The translations under genes and the position numbers were made by a program. This document shows, piece by piece, positions 47,990 through 57,861 of a DNA stretch of 64,000 bases. Below the pieces are notes generated by a model, which was given only the letters and a program-made list of their open reading frames with translations, had not been told where the DNA came from and did not search any database. Where the stretch lies: the NCBI RefSeq assembly GCF_020360975.1, contig NW_025408671.1, positions 4,340,001 to 4,404,000 on the forward strand. The letters are read 5' to 3'. The stretch is from Hirsutella rhossiliensis (Eukaryota > Ascomycota > Sordariomycetes > Hypocreales > Ophiocordycipitaceae). The stretch's first letter is position 1, and every line of letters begins with the position of its first letter.

Positions 47990-50900
47990 CCTATATAGAA
48001 GAGGAGCCTACTTTAATATAGGTTATAGTTAATAACTCCTTGCCCGTCGCCGCCCTTATAGACGAGGGCTGCTAGTGCTACGCCGTAGTTAACGAGGCGC
48101 TTATATAAGAGATATAAGTACCGGTAGAAAAGATCGCCCTAAGGCGAGTAAAGGGCGCCTTAGGCGCGATAGAGGGTATAGTAATTAAGGGCATTATATA
48201 GCTAGCTATAGAGGTCGACGGTTGCTATAAGCTTATTATAGCTTATATAATCCCTTAACTAGAGTTTCCCTTAATCCTCGGGAAACCCTAGTTATTATAT
48301 ATAGAGTTATACTCGGTTCCGTACTAGAAGAAGCTATAGTTTAGGCCTATATAACGGTAGGTCCGCTATAACGATAGTTCTATAGGCATAGGACTAGGCG
48401 TGCGAGCTTTATACTCGGTATAAGAAGTCCTTGCCTCTATCTTTATAGGAACCGTGCGATAGTTAGAGCGGGAGGAAGGCCGGGTAGCGGCTAACGTAGC
48501 GGTCTACGTAGTTAGCCTAGCGGACATCGATAAGGCCCTCTAAGCGAAGAAGCCGAAGTCGCCCTCTAAGCTACGGTAGTAGATACCGGAGCGCTTTTAC
48601 GACCTCCTACCGCTATTTAAGTCCTAGGAAGCGGATAAGCTTAACCTATATAAGCTAGGGGTAGACTATAAGATCGTACTCCGTACTAATAAAAAGGGGC
48701 AGGAACTACCCGTACTATTCGGACCGCTATATAGTATATTATACGCGGAACTACTAGTACTAAAGAAGACGCTAAGGGACCTCTTAGATAAGGGTTTTAT
48801 TTAAGTAAGCAGCTCTAAAGTAAGAGCGCCGGTCCTATTCGTACGTAAACTAAGGGGCGGGATACGGTTCTATTATAACTATAGGGCTCTAAACGCAATT
48901 ACGAGGCTAGACCGCTACCCCTTACCCTTAATCTCGGATACGCTCCGTAACCTTTCGAAGGCGAAGTAGTTTACGAAGCTAGATATAAAATAGGCGTTCT
49001 ATAAGGTACGGATCTTAGAGGGTAACGAGTAGAAGACGGCGTTCCGTATACGCTATAGCTTATTCGAGTAGCTTATAACGCCCTTCGGCCTCTTAGGAGC
49101 GCCCGCTACCTTCTAGCGTTATATTAATAACGTACTTCGGGACTTCCTTAACGAGTTCGCCTCTATATATATAGATAATATCCTTATTTATATAAGCGGC
49201 TCCTACGAGGACTATATACGGAAAGTACGGAGGGTCCTAGAGCGCCTTTAACTTTATAGGCTCTACCTCGACCTAGATAAGTGCGAATTCGGGGTTAAGA
49301 GGGTTAAGTACCTAAGCTTTATTATCTACGCCGACGTAAGCATATAGGCGGATCCCGTAAAGATCTAGGCGATTCGGGACTAAGCTACCCTAACTACGTA
49401 AATAGGCGTATAGAGCTTCCTTAGGTTCGCGAACTATTATAGGATATTTATTAGGGGCTTCTCCTATATTATAATACCCCTAAACGAGATTACCGGGAAG
49501 CGGACTGCCTTTCGCTAAGGGCCTATATAGGAAGGAGCGTTCCGCACGCTTAAGGACTTATTCTCTTAAGCCCCGGTACTACTTTAGTAGGACTTCGACC
49601 GGTCTACGTTAGTTAAAGCAGACTATAGCGGCTAGGCACTTAGAGGAACGCTCTCCTAGGAGGTAGATAGGCAAAAGTAACCGGTAGCGTTCTACTCCCG
49701 TAAGCTAACCCTAGCGGAGCGGAATTACGCTATTTACGATAAGGAGATACTAGCGATTATTAGCTACCTCGAGTAATAGTAAGCAGAGCTCTAGAGCTAT
49801 AAGAGCTTCGAGGTTCTTATAGACTATAGGAACCTCGAGTACTTTATAACTCGCTAGCACTTCTCGGAGCGGTAAGCCCGCTAGGCGGAGTATCTCTTAC
49901 GCTTTAACTTCTCGATTAAGTACCGGCTAGGGTAGGACTCCGTAGTCCTAGATACGCTTTTCTAGAGGGATTAGGACCGGCCAACGGGAGCAGATATCGA
50001 GGCCCGGGATCTATAGCTTATCCCGTAAGAAGCGCTATAGACTTATATAGGAGCTTCCCTAGTAGAGGAAGGCGCGGCGCTAATAAATAAGCCTTCCCCC
50101 GTACCTTTACCTCGGCCTAGTAAGGAGGGATAGACCGGCCTAGGGGCACGTGCGGCGCGGGTGTTCTAAGATAAGGTCCTCTAGCGCTTATAGGATAGGA
50201 TATCGTCTCTAGACCGCACCTACGAGAGTATACGCCGCGCCGTTAAGTCCGGCGCTCGACGCCTCGATCTAAAGCTAAAGCTAAAGGTATAAGTAGCCGA
50301 CTATTATATCGACCTACGGGGGCACCTATATTAGCGGGGGAGACTATAGGTGCCGGGCGCGCCGTATACTATAGAAGCTAGGGAGAAGGATAGACTGCTA
50401 GAGCTAGACGAACGGAACGAGCTCCGAGGGAAGCTAGTCTAGCTCGTCTATAACTCTAGTATCGTAGGCTACCCGGGTAGGCAGGGCATAGTAGTAGGCC
50501 TCGCGAGGGATTTCTACTAGCCCCTCCTATAGTACTACGTTCGCCGCTTCCTCCGTAACTACGATATCTATAGCCGTACTAAGATTTAAAGGGCATAGCT
50601 TAAGGGGCTACTTAAGTAGCTTCTAGTACCTAACCGGTTCTATACGTATATATAGATAGACTTTATAATAGACCTCCTACTTATAGAGGGCGGTAACCGC
50701 TATATATAGGTAATTAAGGACCGACTTAATAAGTCTATAGTATTAAAGCCGATACCGTTTATAGATATAGAGTCCTATATAGAGCGCTTCCTATAATACT
50801 AGGCCCGCTTATATAGCTAGCTAGCCTCTATTATAAGCGATAGGGGATCGAATTAGACTAGCCGCTTTTAGTAGCACTTATACTAGCTACTTTAGATTAT

Positions 50901-51720
50901 ATAGCTACTTAGCACGGTATATTACCTATAGACTAACGGAGGGCCCGAGAGGGTTAACTAGGAGGCGTAGGCTTACCTATAGGCCGTCGTAGCCTATAAC
51001 TAAGTAGACTAAGACCGTTAGCTCCCCGCGGCCTAACTTACGTTAAATAGTAGACTATATACCTCTATTAAGATAGCCCCTTTCTTTATAACGTATAGCT
51101 TCGAACTACCCTTACTAGTTCCTTTTACCGTAAACGTAGTAGCGGAGTAGTATAGTAATTTATTACCGGAGGGCCGCGCCTCCGCGTTTATATAAAAGCT
51201 ATAGGAGACCACGGATTATTACTAATCCGCGATAGCCGCCGCGGCGTAAGATTAGGAGCGGCACGCTAATAAGACTAGGGCCCTAGTAGATAGGTTTACG
51301 GTAGGAGATAAGGTATAGCTAGACCTCCGTAACTATAGGTCGGCACGGCTAAAGAAGAAGCTTAACTAGCTATACGCGAAGTTTATAGTACGGAGGGTTA
51401 TTAGCCTATAGGTTATAGAGCTCGATAGTCTCTTAACGGGGGTCTATAATAAGATTAACGTAGACCTCCTTCGTAGAGCCTCCTTTAACCCGCTGCCTAG
51501 ATAAGAAGTAGCGGACGCCTAACCGCCTATAATTAAGGTAAAGGGAGAGGACGAGTTTAAGGTCGAAGAGATATAGGCCGCGCGCTAGAAAAAGGTTAGT
51601 AAGGGGAAACGCTAGGAGGTCCTTATTAAGTAGCGCGGGTATCTCGACCTTATATAGGAACCCGTATATAAGTTTACGGGAACTATAGCCCTCGATAAGT
51701 TTAAAGCCTTATTTAAAATA
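47990..51720 (+). pseudogene. Gyp3(+) pol with chromodomain
   Basis: Protease at about 48030-48350: AALIDEG...YAVVNEAL, then FPLILGKPWLL. RT 48590-49400: [48 protein letters not shown], and IYIDNILIYI for the YxDD box. RNase H 49600-49990: [20 protein letters not shown], then LIDYRNLEYF. Integrase 50240-51500, with an N-terminal HHCC region around 50300-50600. The chromodomain at about 51535-51720 reads EFKVEEI.AARQKKV, then YLDLI.EPVYKFTGTIALDKF. Stops are nearly all TAG/TAA. Confidence 0.85.
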
Positions 51721-51889
51721 GTAAACGAGAACGACGGACTAGCAGACTACCGATAGTAGCCTAGGCTAGGACTATAAAGTAAGTATAGCGAAGGGGGCAG
51801 TTACGGTAATATAGGCAATATAAGCGTAATAGTACGGGTAGAGATAAAAACAGCGTTTATTACGGGGTAGAGCCCCTAGACTACCTAGG

Positions 51890-52760
51890 CCTATTCCTTA
51901 TCGTTATTATTATTATTATTATCTTTATTATTATTATCCTTATCGGCCTCCTCCTTTTTATTAGCGGCGGCGGCGGTCTCTAAGGCGCTAAGGCGGCCCT
52001 CTAAGCCCGTAAGCTAGTCGGCGGCGGCGGCGGCTCTAGGGGCAGAGGGGCGGCGGCTAGCGGCGGCGGTAGGGGCAGCGGCGGTAGCGGAGGCGGGCAT
52101 AGCTAAGGGGACCGCCGATAGGGCGACGGAGGCAGTATCCCTAGCGCCGGGTGCGTTAGAGGCGGAAATAAGGGAGCGGAGGAGTAGGACTTACTTAGGC
52201 ATAAGGCCCTATCGCTTAAGGGCGCGGAGGTTACGGTAGGCGGCGGCGGCGGCGGTAAGGCGCTTCTTAGTAGCCCCCCGCGCCTACCCGTGCGAGCCGG
52301 CCTTCTAAGCTAACGCCGTAGCGAGTAGGATAGGAGGCGCCGCCTTATAGGCGCGGCCGGCTCGCGCGCACTAATAGCAGCTGCCGCCGCGGCGGCGCCC
52401 GGCCTAGTCGGAGTAGTCGAGCTCCTACGACGTATAACGTATATAGGGGGCCGAGCGGGCGGCGCCGGCCTATACTTAGCGCTTATACTATAGGAGGTTA
52501 GCGGATAACGTCTATTACGCTTGCCTAACTACGGACTTACGGGGGTAGCGGAGATAGAGGCGGGGGCCGAGGGGCCGGGCGTTATAGGTAGCGGCGGGGA
52601 CGGCGTCGTTACCCTAAGGGGCGACGTAAGAGCGAACAGCGTAGTAGAGGCGGCGGCGGCGGCGGTAGGAGCGGTGGCAGCGGCGCGGGCAAGAGCGGCG
52701 GCAGCGGCGGAGTCGTCGTCGGCCGCGGCTAGTACGGCGTCGACGAATAACTCCGCACGC
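51890..52760 (-). pseudogene. Antisense reading frame in Gyp3(+) 3' region
   Basis: Minus-strand frames carry, from N- to C-terminus, a Pro/Ser/Thr-rich part (LRVTTPSPPLPITPGPSAP), a Cys block GGSCYQCARAGRAYKAAPP near 52330-52400, ARGATKKRLTAAAAAYRNLR, and a tail ADQLTGLEGRLSALETAAAA (with TAG for Gln) followed by an Asn/Asp run from aat repeats. The same order occurs in the minus Gyp3 copy. A shift separates the Pro-rich part from the Cys block. The GC-rich base makes chance openness likely, so the support lies mainly in the protein-like sequence. Confidence 0.42.
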
Positions 52761-53363
52761 TCCGAGAAGGAGGAGGTAGGAGAGGGAGAGGCGGATATAT
52801 CTATCGCGGAAGTTAGTATAACGGAATACGGCCTCCCGCTCTATAAGGCGCGGAACTTACTAGTTAGAGTTATTATTATTATTAGGGCTATTATTACTAC
52901 TACCGCTACTACTACGAGCATACGTTAATAGAGCGGCCCGTATAGCTAGGAACGGACTAACGCCCTAGGTAGAGCGGAACTTACCTATTAATACTACTAC
53001 TACGGTTAAAGAGGGGAGAGAAGGAAGGAAAGGGGGAAGGGGGGGATGCCGCCTTATATACCCCTTAGTAGAGGATACTGCCTAAGGTAAAGGGGACGGG
53101 CAACCTAAGGCTTACGTAGGTCCGGACTAGCCGCCGGCTACTTAGGGGTATATATAATAGGTTATGCCCCTATTTAAACGGCTAGCCGGCCGACGAGTAT
53201 AGAGCCGGGTCCTAGCTGCCCGGGCTAACGGGCGCGGGGATAATAGGGCTAGTAGGGCCGGCCCTATTAACGGGAAAGGGTAGGGAAGAGCCCGCGGTAT
53301 AGGCTTAATTATACGGGAGCCGTTAATAGGGCAGCGCTACGCCGCGCTTAAGGGAGGGCATTA

Positions 53364-53549
53364 TATAAGAGTCTTTAACTATTATAGGTAATAGGCTTAG
53401 GCCGCGGCCTAAGCCGTATAGTTACGTACGGAGGGCCGGATCCTATAAGTATAGGGGCGGGCTAGCCGCGTATAGAAGAGCTCTATATAGCTTATTAATA
53501 TTATCCTACGGACGGCACCTACGTATATGCCTCTGCCTACTCCGTAATA
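53364..53549 (+). repeat. Gyp3(+) 3' LTR
   Basis: 186 bp, near identical to 46569-46754; followed by the AAAGC duplication. Confidence 0.88.
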
Positions 53550-53554
53550 AAAGC

Positions 53555-54000
53555 CGCCCTATTAAGATAAAGTAGCTAGGTTATCGGCACTTACCTAAGA
53601 GCGCTTAGGTATAATCTCCTTACTAGTATTAATATTACTAATAAGGGTAATAGACTTATAAGTTTCCTAGCCTATAAAGGTAGGCTTATTAATAGTTAAA
53701 GTTAAGGTATTTAGCGGGGTAATAGGGGTATAACCCTTACTAACGTTAGGTTCTAAACTAGAAGTCTCTTAAGACTAAGATTCCCTTATACCTTTTTTAG
53801 CTTTCTTTACTAAAGGGGAACTAACGTCGCTATAAGACTTCTAGGCCGATCGCTTACGCTTTAAGGGCAAACCTACTACTACCTACTCCTATATATAGCG
53901 TAGGAAATAGGCGTTATAGTTCTTTATCTTCTTTAGTATAAAAGGTATTATTATTAATAAATCGTTAATAAAAAGTAATATAAAAAGGTATAAGGGATTA
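53555..54000 (-). pseudogene. gypsy-2 antisense reading frame, N-terminal part
   Basis: Minus strand, right of Gyp3: a Ser/Thr/Lys-rich frame with KRKRSA.KSYSDVSSPLVKKA (nuclear-localisation-like basic cluster), then TSSLEPNVSKGYTPITPLNT and TLTINKPTFIG. It runs towards the Gyp3 insertion point and would join the part at 45420-46568, giving an original frame of about 450-500 codons. Stops are TAG/TAA only. Confidence 0.42.
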
Positions 54001-54330
54001 ATAAAAAAAAAGCGTAAAACTCTATAGTAATTATAAGCGGAAGAGTTAAAGAAAAAAAGAAAATAAAAGAAGTAAGAGATATATACGTATGCTTTTTATA
54101 TTATAGTTACGCGGCTAATATATAAGTAATACCGTAATAGTTACTTAGTAGTAACCGCTAGTATAATAACTATTAATATTATAAAGCGTAGACTAATATA
54201 TACTTATATAAGCGTATATACGTAATATATAACTAAAACTACCTCTCTTTTTAACCGAATATATATAGTATAGCGAAAGTAATATATATTCTAGATATAG
54301 CTAAGACGTCTATATAAAAGGGGAGATAAT

Positions 54331-54597
54331 TATAAGAGCGCTACTAAGAGGTATAGGCTAATAAAGTACTTAGGTACGTAGTACTAATATATTAATAGGG
54401 TATTAGTAAGGAATCGTGCTTACCTTACTTATATATTATAAACTACTTACTATTTTAATAAAAGAGGAAAAATCACTCTTCTTATAAGTATTAGTTTTAT
54501 AATAAGGAAAATATAATATATATAGTATAGTACTTCTAGCTATCTCTACTACCTAACTAATTATACCGTAATATATATTCCCTTATAAATAGCTTCT
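54331..54597 (+). repeat. gypsy-2 3' LTR
   Basis: 267 bp, TATAAGAGCGCTACTAAG ... ATTCCCTTATA, preceded by a polypurine tract and followed by AATAG. Confidence 0.85.
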
Positions 54598-55087
54598 TAT
54601 AAATATCTTTTAGCCCTATTTACTATAAAAAGATAGCTAGCTTTTACTTTAGTAAGGGCTTTATAAGACTATTTACTTTTATCGATATAATTAAAACTTA
54701 ATAGATAGAAATAAGTCCCTTTTAGACCTCTTAGCGTAGCTAATATTAATAGATATTAATATACTATAGCTAGGTTAGTAGCTTTACGCGTTCTATTAAA
54801 ATTTATATAGTTTATATATTATTATATTTTATAGATAATAAGGTCGGAATTTATAGTTATAAAGATATTAGTAGCTAGCTAAGGAAAATAGCTTCCTTTA
54901 AAGCTTTTAAAAGAGCTAGTAGCTCTACCTCTATACTTAAAGTTATAATAGTAGCTTACTTTAAAGCTCTTTATATAATAGTTCCTTTAAAAAGGGATAT
55001 AATATAACCTTATAAGCTCTTTTTATCTAAGGAATTATCTATAAAAGATAAATCGCTTAAATAAATATAGATTTTAGTAGCTAGTTT
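54598..55087 (-). mobile_element. Copia-A4 internal sequence, right of gypsy-2
   Basis: Reverse match to the RNase H end of Copia-A pol (compare 58215-58720). It continues the A4 sequence left off at 33604, then stops at 55087 where another LTR-A starts in plus orientation. Confidence 0.8.
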
Positions 55088-55497
55088 TATCGTAAAGCAT
55101 AGCTTAATTTTATACTTCTTAGAGATATCCCTTAGTATAAGGGACCTAGGAAGCTAAAAAATAGGTTTTAAGGAAGGAGCTAAAAGGAGGTATAAAGAAG
55201 AGGGTAAGGGTAGGAGGGGAAGTAAAAGTAGCGATAGCTTCTTATAGAGGTAGCGAAAGATAAGACGGATATACTAGTAATAGGTAGAAAAAAGGGGAAA
55301 AACCGGTAAAAAGCTTAGTAGTTAAAAGGATATTAGTAGCTTCTTTAAGTAGGATCTTCTTTATTAATTAAGATGCTAGATAGGTATAAAGAAGGGCGTT
55401 AGATAAAGAAAAGAAGGATAATTAAGGAAATATAATAATTACTCCCTTACTATAATTACTATACCTATAAGAATTATATATCTCTGCCTTACCTATC
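55088..55497 (+). repeat. Partial LTR-A (Copia-A6)
   Basis: TATCGTAAAGCATAGC start; about 410 of 486 bp, then cut by the LTR-B of Copia-B. The internal part of A6 is not seen in this window. Confidence 0.8.
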
Positions 55498-56065
55498 TCT
55501 TAAGGTATATAAGTAAAAGCGGAATTTTAGGAAATTAAGAAATTATATAAGACTATATAATAAAGAGGGAGAAGGAGTATAAGGTAGGATTTTTAATAGA
55601 ATTTATTAGTAATATATTAGTATAAAGAAGAGGTGTTAAAGTTAATAAATTTTTCTCTATCTACTAGCGGACATACTATCTTATATAGATAATTATAGCT
55701 AAATAGAAGAACCTTTCGGGACTATATTTAGGCTGCCGTATAGCCCTAAGACTAAGGAATCTAGTAATACCTCGAGTATATTAAGAAGTGTCTTAGTTCT
55801 ACTAATATTCGTGTTTAAAGGAGGTTGGTCGTGCCGGTATTTTTAAGAGGTCTTAGCTAGTATTTTAAGCTAGCTCTATTTCTTCGATTCCTAATTATAT
55901 AATAACCGGCAACCCGTTTAATATATAATAACATATAAAATAACGAGCGATTCTTACTCTATAATATAGGATTTTATCTATAATTAATATACTACTTATT
56001 AGCTTATATAATCGGGAGAGTATATTATAGCTACTTTATTTATAGTAGGAATATAGTTCCTTATA
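55498..56065 (-). repeat. LTR-B, 3' LTR of Copia-B
   Basis: 568 bp, same length and sequence family as the solo LTR at 57177-57744; ends TCTTAAGG (left) and CCTTATA (right). Confidence 0.85.
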
Positions 56066-56437
56066 GCCCCCCTTAAATAGTAGATTTATATACTCTTTAC
56101 TAATTTATTTATAGTAGTATATATATAGGGTAAAAACCTAATTTAGGAAAACTATTCTTATACCTTAATAGGATATATAAAAACCTATTCTTTCTTAGGA
56201 AAAAAAATCCTTAGGTATATACTAATAGAAAAACCTATAGTAGGAAAAATCTATAGTTATAATAATTATTTATAGGATAACCTTATATAAGGTAAAACCT
56301 ATTATTACTAGGAAAATCTTAATAGATAAAAACCTAGTAAATATTTCTTTAGGAAACCTAAAAAGGAAAAACCTAGTAAGGGAGAGATATAGAAAGTATA
56401 TAAAATATCTAAAAACCCCTTTTAATTGCTTAGGAAC

Positions 56438-56802
56438 TTATATTAAGGATAGACCGTCTCTAAATTTATAGAGTAATCTAGGTCTTAATTCCTTTATAAA
56501 TATATTTACTATATTATCTTCTAATTTAATATAAAAGACTTTAATTTCCCCTTCTCTTATACTAGTTTTAGTATAGTAATAGGCTAATCTTATATACTTA
56601 GACCTTTTATAAAATTCCGGATTTTCTATTAATTTAATAGTAGTAGTATTATCCGTTAAAATAGGGGGTATAGTATTAAGAATCTTAATAAATAGATCCT
56701 TAGTAATATTTTTAAAAAGCATATTTAAATAAATAGCTTCTTTATTTACCTCCCTAAGGCTAATATACTTTACTTTATAAGTAAAAAGGGCAATAGCTTT
56801 CT
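56438..56802 (-). pseudogene. Copia-B RNase H C-terminus
   Basis: An uninterrupted stretch of 94 codons (56722-56438), plus an upstream extension, reads IKLIENPEFYKRSKYIRLAY, then IREGEIKVFYIKLEDNIVNI and FIKELRPRLLYKF. This is the end of Copia RNase H (IxLxxNPxxHxRxKHIDIxYH, DQxADxxTK), with His and Asp replaced by Tyr/Asn/Arg-type RIP products. It is a remnant, not a gene: the catalytic parts of pol are absent and no start context exists. Confidence 0.75.
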
Positions 56803-57176
56803 TCTCGCGAAGAGAGATATAAGAAGTATATATAAAATATATAAAGGTAAAAGTAGAAGTAAGGGGTCGGATAGGCAGGGCAGAGATATTTAATTCTTAT
56901 AGGAGCAGCAATTACGGTAAGGGATTAATTATTATATTGCCTTAATTATCCTTCTTTCCTCTATCTAACGCCCCTCTTTATATCTATTTAGTATCTTAAT
57001 TAATAAAGAAGATCCTACTTAAAGAAGCTACTAATATCCTTTCGACTACTAAGCTTTTTACCGGTTTTTCCCCTCCTTTCTAGCCGTTGCCGGTATATCC
57101 GTCTTATCTCTCGCTACCTCTATAGGAAGCTATCGCTACTTCTACTTCCCCTTATGCCCCTACCCTCCTTTCTATA

Positions 57177-57744
57177 TCTTAAGGTATATAAGTAAAAGCG
57201 GAATTTTAGGAAATTAAGGAATTACGTAAGACTACGTAATAGAAGGGAAGAAGGAGTATAAGGTAGGATTTTCAACGGAATTTATTAGTAGTGTATTAGT
57301 ATATAGAAGAGGTGTTAAAGTTAATAATACTTAATCTATCTACTAGCGGACATACTGTCTTATATAGACAATTGTAGCTAAACGGAAGAACCTTTCGGGA
57401 CTAGATTTAGGCTGCCGTATAGCCCTAAGACTAGGGAATTCCGTGATATCTCGAGTAAATCTAGAAGTGTCTTAGTTCTACTAATATTTATGTTTAGAGG
57501 AGGTTAGTCGTGCCGGTGTTCTTAAGAGGTCTTAGCTAGCATTCTAAGCTAGCTCTGTTCCTTCGATTCCCGATTATACGATAACCGGCAACCCGTTTAA
57601 TGCATAATAACATATAAAATAACAAGCGATTCTTACTCTATAGGATAAGATTTTATCTATAATTAATATACTACTTATTAGCTTATATAATCGGGAGAGT
57701 ATATTATAGCTGCTTTATTTATAGTAGGAACACCGTTCCTTATA
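57177..57744 (-). repeat. Solo LTR-B inside LTR-A
   Basis: 568 bp flanked by CTATA on both sides (57172-57176, 57745-57749). The interrupted LTR-A reads on without loss (374 + 112 = 486 bp). Classic product of LTR-LTR recombination after insertion of a full Copia-B. Confidence 0.92.
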
Positions 57745-57861
57745 CTATACCTCTTTTTAGCTCCTTCTTCCTTCTTCTATACCGGGTGTTTTTAGCTTCC
57801 TTAGTCCCTCGTACTAAGGGATATCTCTAAGAACTACGAAATCAGGCCACGCTTCGCGACA

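Larger units (their letters stand above)
46569..53549 (+). mobile_element. Full-length chromovirus Gyp3, plus copy
   Basis: 6,981 bp, LTRs 46569-46754 and 53364-53549 (186 bp each), 5-bp duplication AAAGC (46564-46568, 53550-53554), inserted in the 3' region of gypsy-2. High GC despite RIP, because CG is spared. Polypurine tract agggagggcatta just before the 3' LTR. Full domain set gag, protease, RT, RNase H, integrase, chromodomain, plus a 1.6-kb GC-rich 3' region. Confidence 0.92.
33605..54597 (+). mobile_element. Chromovirus gypsy-2, full-length but split by two insertions
   Basis: LTRs 33605-33861 and 54331-54597 and flanking AATAG (33600-33604, 54598-54602) define one element of about 7.8 kb once Copia-A3 (35356-41535) and Gyp3 (46569-53549) are set aside. 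Order: LTR, gag, protease, RT, RNase H, integrase, chromodomain, a long 3' region, polypurine tract (aaaaggggagataat), LTR. It sits inside Copia-A4. RT and integrase resemble the CfT-1/MAGGY-like chromoviruses of ascomycetes. RIP-inactivated. Confidence 0.9.
55498..56802 (-). mobile_element. 3' end of a second Copia family (Copia-B)
   Basis: Left: 568-bp LTR-B (55498-56065) as the 3' LTR, with its polypurine tract (aaggggggc on the minus strand) next to it. Right: 737 bp of internal sequence encoding the end of RNase H. The rest of the element is missing; Copia-A5 begins at 56803. Very AT-rich. The LTR interrupts the A6 LTR-A. Confidence 0.8.

Noticed and set aside
52521..52928. Open plus-strand frame of 135 codons (Ala/Glu-rich) in the Gyp3(+) 3' region
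   Set aside because: It starts at TTG, is very low in complexity and owes its openness to GC-rich sequence without TA. The opposite strand reads more like protein.
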